NCBI GenBank assembly: GCA_902771225.1
Contig: CACXWH010000015.1
Span: forward strand, 1 to 33,401
Source of the DNA: an uncultured Methanobrevibacter sp.
GTDB taxonomy: Archaea > Methanobacteriota > Methanobacteria > Methanobacteriales > Methanobacteriaceae
Direction of reading: 5' to 3'
Length of the DNA stretch: 33,401 nt
A program made the translations under genes and the position numbers. Shown here one piece after another: positions 24,501-33,302 of the stretch (its first letter is position 1; each line of letters starts with the position of its first letter). The notes under the pieces were generated by a model. That model was not told the DNA's origin, ran no database searches, and saw only the letters and a list, made by a program, of their open reading frames with translations.

Positions 24501-27500
24501 ACAACATGAATATTTTGAGAACAATTTATTTTATTAACATCTACATTATCACCATATTGAATCATATGTTGATTCAATGTATGGTCTGGTGCATCTGTAT
24601 TAATATCTATTATTCCATTAAAATGATTGCTACCAATATGAACTATACTGCCTTTAAGACCAGTATTTTCCATATATGAACCATATATTTTCAAATCATT
24701 AGCAGAATTATGAATATTAAAGACATTGACACCACCATAAGTATTCTTACACTCCCTATAGCAATCTATTCCAACCGTATCCATAACAGAAGGCAAATTT
24801 AATACAGATTCAATATTTTTAACATCATTACTAAGCCACTTATAAAACATATTATGTTGTAAGAAGAAAGGAGAGAACTTTGCCATATATAACAGCATAG
24901 GAGTACCCTGTCCACTTAATATGGGACCAAACATATTGATTAAAACCGGATCAGTTTCATATATTATATCACCAAAGAATAAATCAAACACCTCCCTATC
25001 TATCTTATTCATATATTGTTTATAAAGGCTATAAGACTCGCGAATATTGGCTTTAAAACCCTTTTTAAAGCCTTGAGCTTTTGACTCTATATGTCCCTTT
25101 AAAGCGTTATACAGGTTGTTAGAAATCTTCTTCTTAGCTATCTCATATGATATAGCTCCCTCCTCCGTGTTTGGAGACCTAATCCATTTAATACCGTCCT
25201 TTTCTTTAGAATCAAATTCCGGTAAATGCATTTTGTCCCTTATTGGTTTCATTATTTTCCAACTTGCATATTCCTGCCCTAGTGTGATAGCAGTCTCAGC
25301 TATCTGAAAACACAATGTTGAAAGTATTTGTTTCCAATTATTTTGCCAATCTTCAGCATACTGCACCCAATGCTTCTCAAAACCACTCATACCCTCATAT
25401 GGATTAGAATAAGCCTGAGCATGATTATTAACATAAACACCATCAATCAACAAACCCTCAACATTAGAACCATCAAAATAATTCACACCACCAACAGGTG
25501 CTAAATTACCCATATAAGTACCATTAATAGTCAAATTCCTAACATCACCAGCAAAATAATTCACACCACCAAAACCAAAGTCAAGATCAACATTAGCTAT
25601 AATAATATTCATAACATAAGTCCCAGTAAGCACACAATCATAAACATCACTAGCAAAATACCTTACACCACCCATAAACTCTTTAGGAACCTTACTCTCG
25701 TCACGAACTATGCCATTAGCAGTATAAACTCCACCCATCCAACAATTATAAACAGCCTTAGCAAAATACATTACACCACCATAACGAAGCATTCCACCAT
25801 AATAAATCTTACCTGAAGAGGTAATAAGATGATTTTCATTGAACCTACCATTAATCGTCACATTATAAAGACACCCACAAAAATAAACAGCACCACCATT
25901 TTCAGCCTTATTCCCATCAAAAATAGCATACAATGTACTATTCACAAGATCATGACTAAAAAGAAGCGCACCACCATCATCAGATTGACCGCCTTTAAAT
26001 GTCAAACCAATAATATTAATCTGACTAGAATCCACAGTAAAAATCCTGGATTTTCCCTGACCATCAAACACCACACCATCACCAGAAGCACTAAGAGTTA
26101 AATTTTTATTAATAACTAAATTCGTATTAATCCCAATACCAGTATATGTTCCAGGAGCAATCATTATAGTATCACCATTCACAGCAACACATAAAGCTTC
26201 ATGTAATGACTTAAAAGCAGTGTCTGGTGTTAAACCCACACCACTATCCTTATTAGCATCAACATACCAGACAATACTTGAAGAATTTAAAACTGTAGCA
26301 TTTTTATTTCCTTTCTTAAAATAATCATGATTAAACCTATATGAACCACCTATACTAGAATTATACACTTGTTCATTGAAATAATTTGCAGTACCATTAT
26401 ACTTAACATTTACACCAGGATTTTCAACTCCATAATACACACCACTTATATCAGAATTAAAAACCTCTTTATTAAAGAAATTAGCACCACCATAAAATGC
26501 ATCATTGCCAAAATATGTTCCTACAATAATAGAATTAACAACATTCTCAGCAAAAAACACAGCACCACCAAAAGATTTAGCACGCTCAGAAACTAATTTC
26601 CCAAACTTATTATTAACGAAAGTCGCTGTAATACTACTATTAGAAAGCATTTTACTAAAGTATAATGCACTACCATTAACTGAATTACCATTTTCAAAAG
26701 TTAAACGTGATATAATAAGCTGAGTTGCATTAACAGTAAAAATTCTAGATTTTTTCTGACCATCAAAGACAATACTATCATCACCCCATCCAATAAGATT
26801 TAATTTTTTATCAATAATTAAATCTACATTTTCACCAATTCCAGTATACCTTCCAGAAGCAATATATATGGTATCACCATCAACTGCAACATCCAATGCT
26901 TCTTTTAAAGTTTTAAAAGCAGAACCTGGTGTTTTACCATCACCACTAACATTCTGATTTGAATCAACACACCATGAGTTATTACCAACTTTAAATTGAT
27001 AAGAATATAATGCCTTATTTAAAATATGGCCGGATACGCTATAAATCCCAGATTGCAGGGGTATAATCTTCAAAGTCACATTATTTGAACCATAAGTAAC
27101 TGTCTTAATGAAATCATCACCATCAACATTAAAATCAATTAAAATATTATTAATTTTACCAGTGAATATATTACCATTAGATTTATAGAATAATAATTTG
27201 CCTTTAACACAATCACCCACCTCACATGAATACTTATCCAAAGTAAAACTTACACTTAAAGGATCAGCATCCAAATGAGGAATATTACTTTTTAGAGCTT
27301 TCCACTCCATAACTAATTTATTATCTGAAGATGGATTACATCCATCCCACCAATTATTCTTTACATAAGAATAATAACCACAATTAAAAACAGCACCACC
27401 TTGATCATCAGCACTATTACCAGAAAAAATATTAGAAGACAATGCTAAATGGGAGTTCTTAGAATCCATATAAATGGCACCACCTTTATTCCCACAATGA

Positions 27501-29104
27501 TTATTTATAAATACACATTGGGTAAAAGTCATATCATTTTTATTATTAATGTATATTGCACCACCATCCTCATTCTCAGCTTTATTATCAATGAATAACC
27601 CATAACTAATATCAGTAGTGAATTTACTTGTATAAATTGCACCACCATAATCCCTAGCAGTATTTCCATAAAAAGAAGAAGCATTACCATTATTAAATGT
27701 TACAGTATCAGCATAAACAGCACCACCTTTATTTTCAGCATAATTATAATTAAATACACAATAATTAATATTTACATCCTTTCCTGCATGTATGGCCCCA
27801 CCAAAACAACGCATGGTTTTGGCTCCTTTAGCATTATTAGATTCAAAAGTACAAGCATACACCGCTGTATTTTTTTCAGTGTATATTGCACCACCATCTA
27901 CCTTGGCCGAATTGTGAGAAAATGTAGAATTTGATGCATATACATTTGATGCATAAATAGCACCACCATCATTTTCAGCTGCTCCATTAGCACTAACACT
28001 ATTAGTATTAAATGTACAATTATTAACACTCACATCCTTATCCCCATATATGGCACCACCACGATTATCTGCAAAATTAACAGTAAATACAGATGAATCA
28101 ACAGTACAATAATCTTTGGATCGGATTGCACCACCAAAACAACGTAGTCCTTCTTCTCTAGTAGCTTTATTATTAGTAAAATTTGAAAATTTAATATTAC
28201 TTATTCCTTTACAATATATTGCACCACCATCATATGCATCGGCACCATTAGAATCAAAGACGGAATCAACAACAATCAAATCTTTTTCACAATATACAGC
28301 ACCACCATCACCATGAGGCACCCTATTTGATTTAAAAATAGAATTTTTAATAGTTAATCCAAATTCAGAATATATTGCACCACCACAACCATATTCCCCT
28401 TGATTTTGAACAAATGAACATGAATCAACACTCAGCAACCCAGTAGAATAAATTGCTCCACCATGACCTTCAGCAGTATTAGCATAGAAAGTGGAACCAA
28501 CAACAGTTAATTTAGCAGTAGAATAAATTGCTCCACCATAATCCTCATATTCGTAATGATCTTTTTTCCCATTTTTAAAAGTTAAACCTTCAATAGTGCA
28601 GTCTTTGTATATTTTAAAGATTATGTTCTTACTCTCAGCATCAAATACAACAAGTCCATCACCATAACCAATAAGCTTTAAATTATCCTTATTAATAGTC
28701 AAATGAATATTTTCGCTTCCTTTATATGTTCCAGAAGCAATATTTATAGTATCACCATCACCACATGCATCCAATGCCTGTTTTAATGTAGTAAAAGCAG
28801 TTTGAGGTGTTTTACCATCACCATCCTTTTGAGTTACATTAACATACCACTCATGATCATTAGTAGTTAAAATACTCTCATTATCATTTGAAAGCAACAT
28901 CATATTATTATCCTCTATTGAATTATTCATGTTTGCATTTAATACTCCTGTTCCAGCATCATCAACAATCTCTTCATTAACTGACAAAAATACGCTATCC
29001 TGATTTATACTTAATGTTTGATTTATATCCTCACCTGCAGACACCGCAGATACAGATAAAAACACCAACATCATACATACAAATATCCAGGTTTTAATCT
29101 TCAT
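21536..29104 (-). CDS. Giant adhesin-like surface protein (beta-helix repeats, C-terminal membrane anchor)
   Basis: 2,522 residues. Residues 1-23 are a signal peptide. Five beta-helix blocks follow. Four (starting near residues 85, 711, 945 and 2133) open with W-x-V-(D/N), G-D-G-x-(T/S)-P, A-F-x-(T/S)-L-x-x-A-L and G-D-x-I-x-I-A-x-G-x-Y-x-G. The fifth, near 1551, lacks that header. The first block has about fifteen GGAIY/GGAVY repeats with N-N/F-x-N turns, like polymorphic outer-membrane and other right-handed beta-helix proteins. About 225 residues near 1228-1453 are helical instead. Residues 1770-2120 are Ig-like strands. The end is a membrane helix followed by GLKRRK, holding the protein in the membrane. 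Such proteins in rumen and gut methanogens are thought to mediate attachment to other cells or surfaces. AGGTGAG precedes the ATG. Confidence 0.92.
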   Translation of the reverse strand: MKIKTWIFVCMMLVFLSVSAVSAGEDINQTLSINQDSVFLSVNEEIVDDAGTGVLNANMNNSIEDNNMMLLSNDNESILTTNDHEWYVNVTQKDGDGKTPQTAFTTLKQALDACGDGDTINIASGTYKGSENIHLTINKDNLKLIGYGDGLVVFDAESKNIIFKIYKDCTIEGLTFKNGKKDHYEYEDYGGAIYSTAKLTVVGSTFYANTAEGHGGAIYSTGLLSVDSCSFVQNQGEYGCGGAIYSEFGLTIKNSIFKSNRVPHGDGGAVYCEKDLIVVDSVFDSNGADAYDGGAIYCKGISNIKFSNFTNNKATREEGLRCFGGAIRSKDYCTVDSSVFTVNFADNRGGAIYGDKDVSVNNCTFNTNSVSANGAAENDGGAIYASNVYASNSTFSHNSAKVDGGAIYTEKNTAVYACTFESNNAKGAKTMRCFGGAIHAGKDVNINYCVFNYNYAENKGGAVYADTVTFNNGNASSFYGNTARDYGGAIYTSKFTTDISYGLFIDNKAENEDGGAIYINNKNDMTFTQCVFINNHCGNKGGAIYMDSKNSHLALSSNIFSGNSADDQGGAVFNCGYYSYVKNNWWDGCNPSSDNKLVMEWKALKSNIPHLDADPLSVSFTLDKYSCEVGDCVKGKLLFYKSNGNIFTGKINNILIDFNVDGDDFIKTVTYGSNNVTLKIIPLQSGIYSVSGHILNKALYSYQFKVGNNSWCVDSNQNVSGDGKTPGSAFKTLKEALDVAVDGDTIYIASGRYTGIGENVDLIIDKKLNLIGWGDDSIVFDGQKKSRIFTVNATQLIISRLTFENGNSVNGSALYFSKMLSNSSITATFVNNKFGKLVSERAKSFGGAVFFAENVVNSIIVGTYFGNDAFYGGANFFNKEVFNSDISGVYYGVENPGVNVKYNGTANYFNEQVYNSSIGGSYRFNHDYFKKGNKNATVLNSSSIVWYVDANKDSGVGLTPDTAFKSLHEALCVAVNGDTIMIAPGTYTGIGINTNLVINKNLTLSASGDGVVFDGQGKSRIFTVDSSQINIIGLTFKGGQSDDGGALLFSHDLVNSTLYAIFDGNKAENGGAVYFCGCLYNVTINGRFNENHLITSSGKIYYGGMLRYGGVMYFAKAVYNCWMGGVYTANGIVRDESKVPKEFMGGVRYFASDVYDCVLTGTYVMNIIIANVDLDFGFGGVNYFAGDVRNLTINGTYMGNLAPVGGVNYFDGSNVEGLLIDGVYVNNHAQAYSNPYEGMSGFEKHWVQYAEDWQNNWKQILSTLCFQIAETAITLGQEYASWKIMKPIRDKMHLPEFDSKEKDGIKWIRSPNTEEGAISYEIAKKKISNNLYNALKGHIESKAQGFKKGFKANIRESYSLYKQYMNKIDREVFDLFFGDIIYETDPVLINMFGPILSGQGTPMLLYMAKFSPFFLQHNMFYKWLSNDVKNIESVLNLPSVMDTVGIDCYRECKNTYGGVNVFNIHNSANDLKIYGSYMENTGLKGSIVHIGSNHFNGIIDINTDAPDHTLNQHMIQYGDNVDVNKINCSQNIHVVGKSVMEKLLASNSTLSMSLQELIDNNVDGIINLERDYTLGNIGVNGVLINKNITINGNGHIIDAQGLGRIFTINASSVNITNLVFVNGKSDCGGAIFFVDSVSNSNIYATFMDNQAVCGGAIYFDGQVYNSNIMGTYIDNRATDNGGAIYFSHEFYNSSINGMYFFNQAKFGGVNYFSHEVYNSNISGRYAYNRALEGGGANFFRVVSNSNVGGLYRDNVAKHYGDNYFMESSSVNITYCRYEYYPYEALEVEFKIPRYNNAFYEIKDSKGRIVKNGTTTMWWEGLEIKGFDPGEYTITITNPESGYYLSSSASANFSVSRLVTAKVSTPGRVTYGEPIPITLTSDYDSLYNLSIGDVIVEINVVNGSGVGYVMLSPGSYVTHTTIDNKDVKFDVKESLLVVDKCMVNISITMDREIVYPNNIIGVIKTNAPGIYELGLSHTRVSKLINLTKEPYEFDLGSYSVMSYRLTVVPKQIDENYMKTTAVNYVYVIKGTPQVVLSIPDCDVASEVYAYAHGSVDGLYTLKIGGVEKTMKITNGVGSVNLGYMNIGIYNATLEFDSDKYYNPVSNMTSFTVSKNNFPVDSNVSGLNGVGKSWYVDVAQGGGDGQSPDSAFTALKEALNVCRDGDVIYIASGRYVGLKNVNLTIDKKITVKGYGGDVIFDAEGHSRVFTIDSNRIILTGLTFMNGMSRYGGALHFIKPVFNSVVNATFICNHADCGGAIYFDDGVSDSFIGGEYNFNEALDYGGAIYYSKGVSSSIVAGTYVNNTADCGGVNYFNNGVYNSSVTGVFINNSAKSNGGGNYFDHDVYNSNISGRYAYNRALEGGANFFGDAISNVTVDGIYDKNEAEYGGANFFGEPRVNLTVFGAYDGNVAEYGPDNYFYEIGDGGMLDDECEEEFDVVDVFVDAVYADLKDVGGVNVFGSAVQKTVVSSESDVLVNPSASKSIVSVANADKNIGFIPSMFSTIIVVLIALCGLIPVGLKRRK
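22007..22075 (-). repeat. Direct repeat A within the adhesin-like gene
   Basis: Nearly identical to 23888-23959, encoding VYNSNISGRYAYNRALEGG and GANFF; copy B has one extra Gly codon. Confidence 0.75.
23888..23959 (-). repeat. Direct repeat B within the adhesin-like gene
   Basis: Matches 22007-22075 except for a few bases and one additional codon. This similarity exceeds that of neighbouring repeat units, pointing to recent duplication or gene conversion. Confidence 0.75.
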
Positions 29105-29483
29105 AAAAAACTCACCTTCCCTCTTAATAATTTATTTTCTATAACATTTGTCAAATTAGTTAACTGTTCACCTAGTTTTTTTATATAAATTGAAAATACT
29201 ATTATTTTATAATTTTCTTTTTTTTTAGGACATAGGAAAAAAAATTGTCCTCAAATGAAATATAATTTATATCATATATTACTTAAAGGTTTTCGCATGC
29301 AAGCACCTACACGCATCCCATTTTGATAAAAGAAAAGTCCTTATCCCAGATTTTTATTTTAAATTCCAAAAGACTACAAGATTTTAGCGATGATTTAAAC
29401 TTATTCAAAAAAATTACAACATCTTACTCTTAAAATCATCTTTCTTATTGTTTAGAATAAGTCTGTCTGAAATAGAATATGTT
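29105..29483. other. Spacer: adhesin promoter, methyltransferase terminator, GC-richer islet
   Basis: No protein gene found. The TATA box TTTATATAAA at 29180-29189 serves the adhesin-like gene on the minus strand, predicting a leader of about 50 bases. At 29288-29328 there is a patch much richer in G and C than its surroundings (CGCATGCAAGCACCTACACG). On the plus strand it lies about 25 bases after TTTATATCATAT; only a nine-codon frame opens there. The end of the spacer holds the methyltransferase terminator hairpin. Confidence 0.4.
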
Positions 29484-29488
29484 CTATT
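29471..29488 (-). terminator. Hairpin at the methyltransferase stop codon
   Basis: AATAGAA and TTCTATT (seven pairs) enclose a four-base loop and include the TAG stop at 29484-29486. It may mark the 3' end of the message, though no long T run follows directly. Confidence 0.35.
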
Positions 29489-30215
29489 TTACTTTTTTAA
29501 AAATAATTTTCCATTTTATACATTTTACTTCATCAAATAAATGTTGCGAACAAGATTCCAATACAAAACCTTCATCATTAAACATTTTGGTTAATTCATC
29601 AATAAGGTAATTCCTTTCAAGACCACTATTTTTCCATATTAATTCATTATTTTCATAATACTCCGCATTCAATCTGAAAAGATTTTCTTCCTTGGAAAGA
29701 TAATATTTAAGTCCGGAATCATTTATAGATTTACTTATAGATTTATCATGAATATATTTAGGTAATAAACTAAAATTAGTTAAATCTAAGATAAATAAAC
29801 CATTTACCCTAAGAAGCATATTAAGATTTTTAATAACTTTTTTTGCATCATCAATATCAAGAATATGATTAAAAGCATCATCAATACAAGTGATGAAATC
29901 ATATGTTTCATCGTCTAGATATCGTGCAATGTCCTGTTCTCCAAATTCAATGTCAGGATATTTATTACGGGCTATATTTAGCATTTCACCAGAGATATCA
30001 ACACCTTTTGTTTCAATCCCATTATCTTTAAAAAATCCACATAATGTCCCTGTTCCACAGCAAAAATCCAAATTCTTTTTGAAATTTTCATCAGGATGCA
30101 TTGTATCAAAATATTTTAACATCGCATTTCCAAAAGAAATAGAAAACTTATCAATACCGACTTTATCATAGATTTTTGACATATCCCTATAATAATCCCT
30201 ATGATAATCTCCCAT
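29484..30215 (-). CDS. Class I SAM-dependent methyltransferase
   Basis: 243 residues. Motif I LDFCCGTGTLCGFF near residues 46-59 and the acidic VDIS loop near 69-72 bind S-adenosylmethionine. FGEQDIARYLDDETYDFITCIDDAFNHI covers motifs II and III, and RVNGLFILDL is the usual post-motif strand. The fold is clear; the substrate is not (the group methylates small molecules, lipids or proteins). GGTGA sits five bases before the ATG, and a TATA-like GATATATACG lies near 30270. It stands alone between the giant adhesin-like gene and the remnant next to IS copy 2, so a role in surface modification is only a possibility. Confidence 0.85.
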   Translation of the reverse strand: MGDYHRDYYRDMSKIYDKVGIDKFSISFGNAMLKYFDTMHPDENFKKNLDFCCGTGTLCGFFKDNGIETKGVDISGEMLNIARNKYPDIEFGEQDIARYLDDETYDFITCIDDAFNHILDIDDAKKVIKNLNMLLRVNGLFILDLTNFSLLPKYIHDKSISKSINDSGLKYYLSKEENLFRLNAEYYENNELIWKNSGLERNYLIDELTKMFNDEGFVLESCSQHLFDEVKCIKWKIIFKKVK

Positions 30216-30335
30216 TAAATCACCAAAATATTTTTTTAATTCTTAAATACGAATTAGATTGAACACTTAAATCGTATATATCATTTGAAGAAATATTTAA
30301 ATATATTTATTGCCGTCAACCACTTTTTTATTCCA

Positions 30336-30480
30336 TCAAATATTCCTCAGTTGATTGTATCGGAACTTTCCTCTAAATATTTTGTAATGCCATTTAATAT
30401 TTGGGCGATTAAAGTCATGTAAGTAAGTATCCTTTATTCCTCGCAGTATAATCTTATCACAATTTTTTTTAATTTCTTCA
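30336..30480 (-). pseudogene. 3' remnant of an unidentified gene, cut at the IS copy 2 terminus
   Basis: Directly outside the left end of IS copy 2 the minus strand is open for 47 codons, beginning EEIKKNCDKIILRGIKD and ending KFRYNQLRNI before TGA at 30336-30338. Residue composition looks protein-like (Trp, Tyr, Arg, His). It has no start codon and its frame stops just inside the IS. I do not recognise the family. No matching 5' part is visible beyond the other end of the IS. Confidence 0.35.
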
Positions 30481-32327
30481 AGTGTGGGCAGAAATTATTT
30501 AATTTTGAACATTATTCATTTCTTCTTTTTTAAAAAATTTTCTCATGTCAATGATATGAACCTTATAGAACTAATAACAGAAAATAAATCTATTTTATTT
30601 ATTTTAATGAGATCGAATAATCTTATTAAGTTGTATGATGCAACAATAGTGAACATTAAGTTCTGAACTCTTTCTAATCCCGTTATCGGGATATCATCAT
30701 AATGATAAATTCTTTTAAAAGTCCCATTATGCGCCTCTACTGTTTTAGAACGCAACTTATATTCTTTTATTCCTTCTTCAGATGTCATTAATCGCTCAAC
30801 TTTATATGTAACTTCATGAATGTATCGTGTTATTGTTCTATGATTCTTACTAAAACATTTTTCCTTAAATTCACATTTATTACAAGCTTTATAATTAGAA
30901 TAGACCGCTTTGATTTTATTTCCACCTCTTTTTTCTGGAGGAGCATCATAAGTTCCATCAAGTGTTAATTCCGGATTTTGGGGGCAAATAACAACATTTT
31001 TATATTCATCAAAATCAAAATAATCTATAGCAAACTCGTCATCTGGTAAATTACCAGAATTTTCTCGATTTTGCTGTGATGTTGGAATTAACGCAGATAT
31101 ACCTAAATTATCTAAATAATTCAAATTTGCTAGTGTTAAATAAATTGTATCAGCACTAATTTTCTTTGGTTTAGTATTTAGATTAGTGAAAATCTGATTC
31201 ATTAGGGCAGGAATTTGATAATAATCTGTTGGATTTTGAATCACATTTACGCCCCAAATCAGTTTAGATTTTGTATCTGTTCCCAATTGAATGTTAAATG
31301 AAAATTTAGGATACTTTTGCCCCTTATCTTTAACTTTCATCAGTCGAACATCATAATCATTCAAAGCCAAAGACACCTGACCTGAGTAATCAAGCAAATG
31401 CCACCAATAAAAAAGAATTTCAACCTTTTCTTCATCAGTTTTTGATTTATCGTCTAAAAATTTTCGTGCTGTTCGTCTAAGGTGTTTAATTTCATCTTTA
31501 GTTAATTCTTCGACCATATAATGCTTTATTAATAAACTAATGTCCTTTTCTTTGATTATATTGAATGAAGAATTGTAAGCATTTTTTTTATTGTTCCATC
31601 AATTGCAATATGTTCAAAATCTGTTAATCCAATCCTACTTGCCACAATTAGGATAAAACTCATAATTAATTGGTAAATTGATTGAAAATACTTACAATAA
31701 TCACGTATTGTTCTGTCACTTGGTTCTATGGCATGTGAAATTAAATTATACAAGTGATTGTACTTTGCGTTATAAGCCAGTTCCACTGTGCTTGTGATTT
31801 TATTAATATATCCATAAAAAAATTAATTTTATCATATCTTTGAGGATCAAAAGGAAGTTTTCCAACATTGGAAATTTTTTCGTTTTATTTTAAAGAAATT
31901 AAAAGTACCATCAACGATTGTTGATGCAAGATACATTAGTTGAAATTCATTTTCCATTTCTTCTATTTCCCTACTTTTATCGCTCAAAATATAGTTATAC
32001 AAAATCATATCAATTAAAAACTCATATATGGAATTAAATAATTATAAATTTAACTATAATTAATTATATACTTGTTATTCCTAATATAAATAGATTCAAA
32101 TAACTTATAGTTAGAATAATTAGTAATAAAATCTTATAATTAAATATTAATAATTTTAATAAATAATTAGATTAAATTACCTGCAATTGAAGGATTAATT
32201 TAAAAAATAGATGCTATTCATGGAAAAAAATTTGCACAAATTAAAATTGAACAAAATTTAATAAAAATAGAAAAAATAGGTTAAAAATTGAATAAAATTT
32301 AAATCTCAATAATTTCTGCCAACACTC
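30481..32327 (-). mobile_element. IS1182-like insertion sequence, copy 2 (decayed)
   Basis: About 1,847 bases, the same organisation and orientation as copy 1. Its left terminus (30481-30499, AGTGTGGGCAGAAATTATT) differs by one base from copy 1's over this stretch. The right terminus (32308-32327) is identical to copy 1's. The transposase gene inside is frameshifted. Many base differences from copy 1 show that the two are not a recent duplication. Confidence 0.85.
30543..32008 (-). pseudogene. Frameshifted IS1182-like transposase
   Basis: Homologous over its full length to the transposase of copy 1. From an ATG at 32006-32008 the frame gives MENEFQLMYLASTIVDG and is then lost in a T run near 31877. 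A second slip lies in an A run near 31816-31822, a third in a T run near 31580-31590. The large remaining open part (30543-31517) keeps D in ISADTIY and E in TVEAHNGTFKR, but the first catalytic Asp is in a separate piece. All three breaks are in homopolymer runs, so genuine decay and sequencing error both need considering. Confidence 0.85.
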
Positions 32328-32533
32328 CCAAATTAAAAAAAAAAACATTATTCCTTATTTTAGACTGAAAAAATATAAAATTGAATAAAATTTATTATTA
32401 TTAAAATTTAATTTATAGTTATTCATTATTTATTTTTTGAATAAATATTTTTTTAGTTAAACAAAAAGTTTATACGAAATTATTCAAAGAAAAATAAAAA
32501 AATTTAAATTATACAAATTTTAAAAATATAATA

Positions 32534-32539
32534 CAGGTG
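32534..32539 (+). promoter_or_regulatory. Ribosome site of the zinc-ribbon membrane protein
   Basis: AGGTGA lies five bases before the ATG at 32545 and fixes that start against a second frame beginning eight bases earlier. Confidence 0.7.
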
Positions 32540-32544
32540 AGAAA

Positions 32545-33261
32545 ATGGTTAAATTTTGTACAAATTGTGGGACTGAAAATAATGATTCGGCCAAATTTTG
32601 TGAAAAATGTGGTGAAGAATTTAAATCAGTACAAATATCGGAACCGGAACCTGAAACTATACAAGAAACAGTCAAAGAACCCGTTAAAGAACCTGTTAAA
32701 GAAACAACTAAAAAAACTCTTGCAAAAACTGCAAAAAAAGATAAGGATAAAAAAAGCAAAAACAATAAAATCATTTTGCTTATCATAATTGGAATTGTTG
32801 GAATAACAGTAGTGGCAGGACTTGTTGTTGTTGGAATGTCTTTCATGTCATCTGATACATCAACACAATCAAATGCAATACCATTTATGAAAGATAGTAC
32901 TGTAACTAAGGATTTTGGTGGAATAACAATGTTAGTGCCGAGTAAATCTAATTTTACTCAGTCATATATCTCTCCAAGGTCAGGTAGTGTTGGAGGATTT
33001 GTAACCTTTAACAATAGTGGTCAAAGCATGAATGATGTATATTCAATTACATTTTCAACAGTAAAAGGAGTGCAACATCCATCAAACTTCGTTTACCAAA
33101 AAAATGAAGGTGATGTTGAAATCTATAGAACTGGTGAAAAGACATACTACCTTGAAAAGAAAGTTGGAGACTATACTGTAAGTCTTATTGGAGGAGACAT
33201 ACCATTAATGCTTGATATGATTAATTCCGTCCAAATAAATAATCCAACGTTAAATATTTAA
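32545..33261 (+). CDS. Zinc-ribbon, single-TM protein with extracellular domain
   Basis: 238 residues. Residues 5-23 are a zinc ribbon (CTNC ... CEKC). Residues 28-75 are a charged linker with a repeated V-K-E-P and Lys-rich end. Residues 76-98 form one membrane helix. The remaining 140 residues should lie outside the cell. The extracellular part opens KDFGGITMLVPSKSNF and continues with alternating strands, like the secreted protein at 8863-9459. The layout (cytoplasmic zinc ribbon, helix, exposed domain) is common in methanogens but without a known role; it might sense or bind something at the surface. A TATA-like GTTTATACG near 32468-32476 predicts a leader of about 50 bases. Confidence 0.75.
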   Translation: MVKFCTNCGTENNDSAKFCEKCGEEFKSVQISEPEPETIQETVKEPVKEPVKETTKKTLAKTAKKDKDKKSKNNKIILLIIIGIVGITVVAGLVVVGMSFMSSDTSTQSNAIPFMKDSTVTKDFGGITMLVPSKSNFTQSYISPRSGSVGGFVTFNNSGQSMNDVYSITFSTVKGVQHPSNFVYQKNEGDVEIYRTGEKTYYLEKKVGDYTVSLIGGDIPLMLDMINSVQINNPTLNI

Positions 33262-33302
33262 ATTTTTATAAAATCCCCCCACACCATCCATCACCATTAT
33301 TT

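Noticed and set aside
21700-28500. Many plus-strand open frames opposite the giant adhesin-like gene
   Set aside because: They follow the antisense of repeated GGAIY codons and have low-complexity Ile/Thr/His composition; not genes.
27360-28560. Regular repeated GCACCACC on the plus strand as a possible CRISPR array
   Set aside because: The repeats are the complement of Gly-Gly-Ala codons within one open frame, with irregular spacing and no conserved unit of 25-37 bases.
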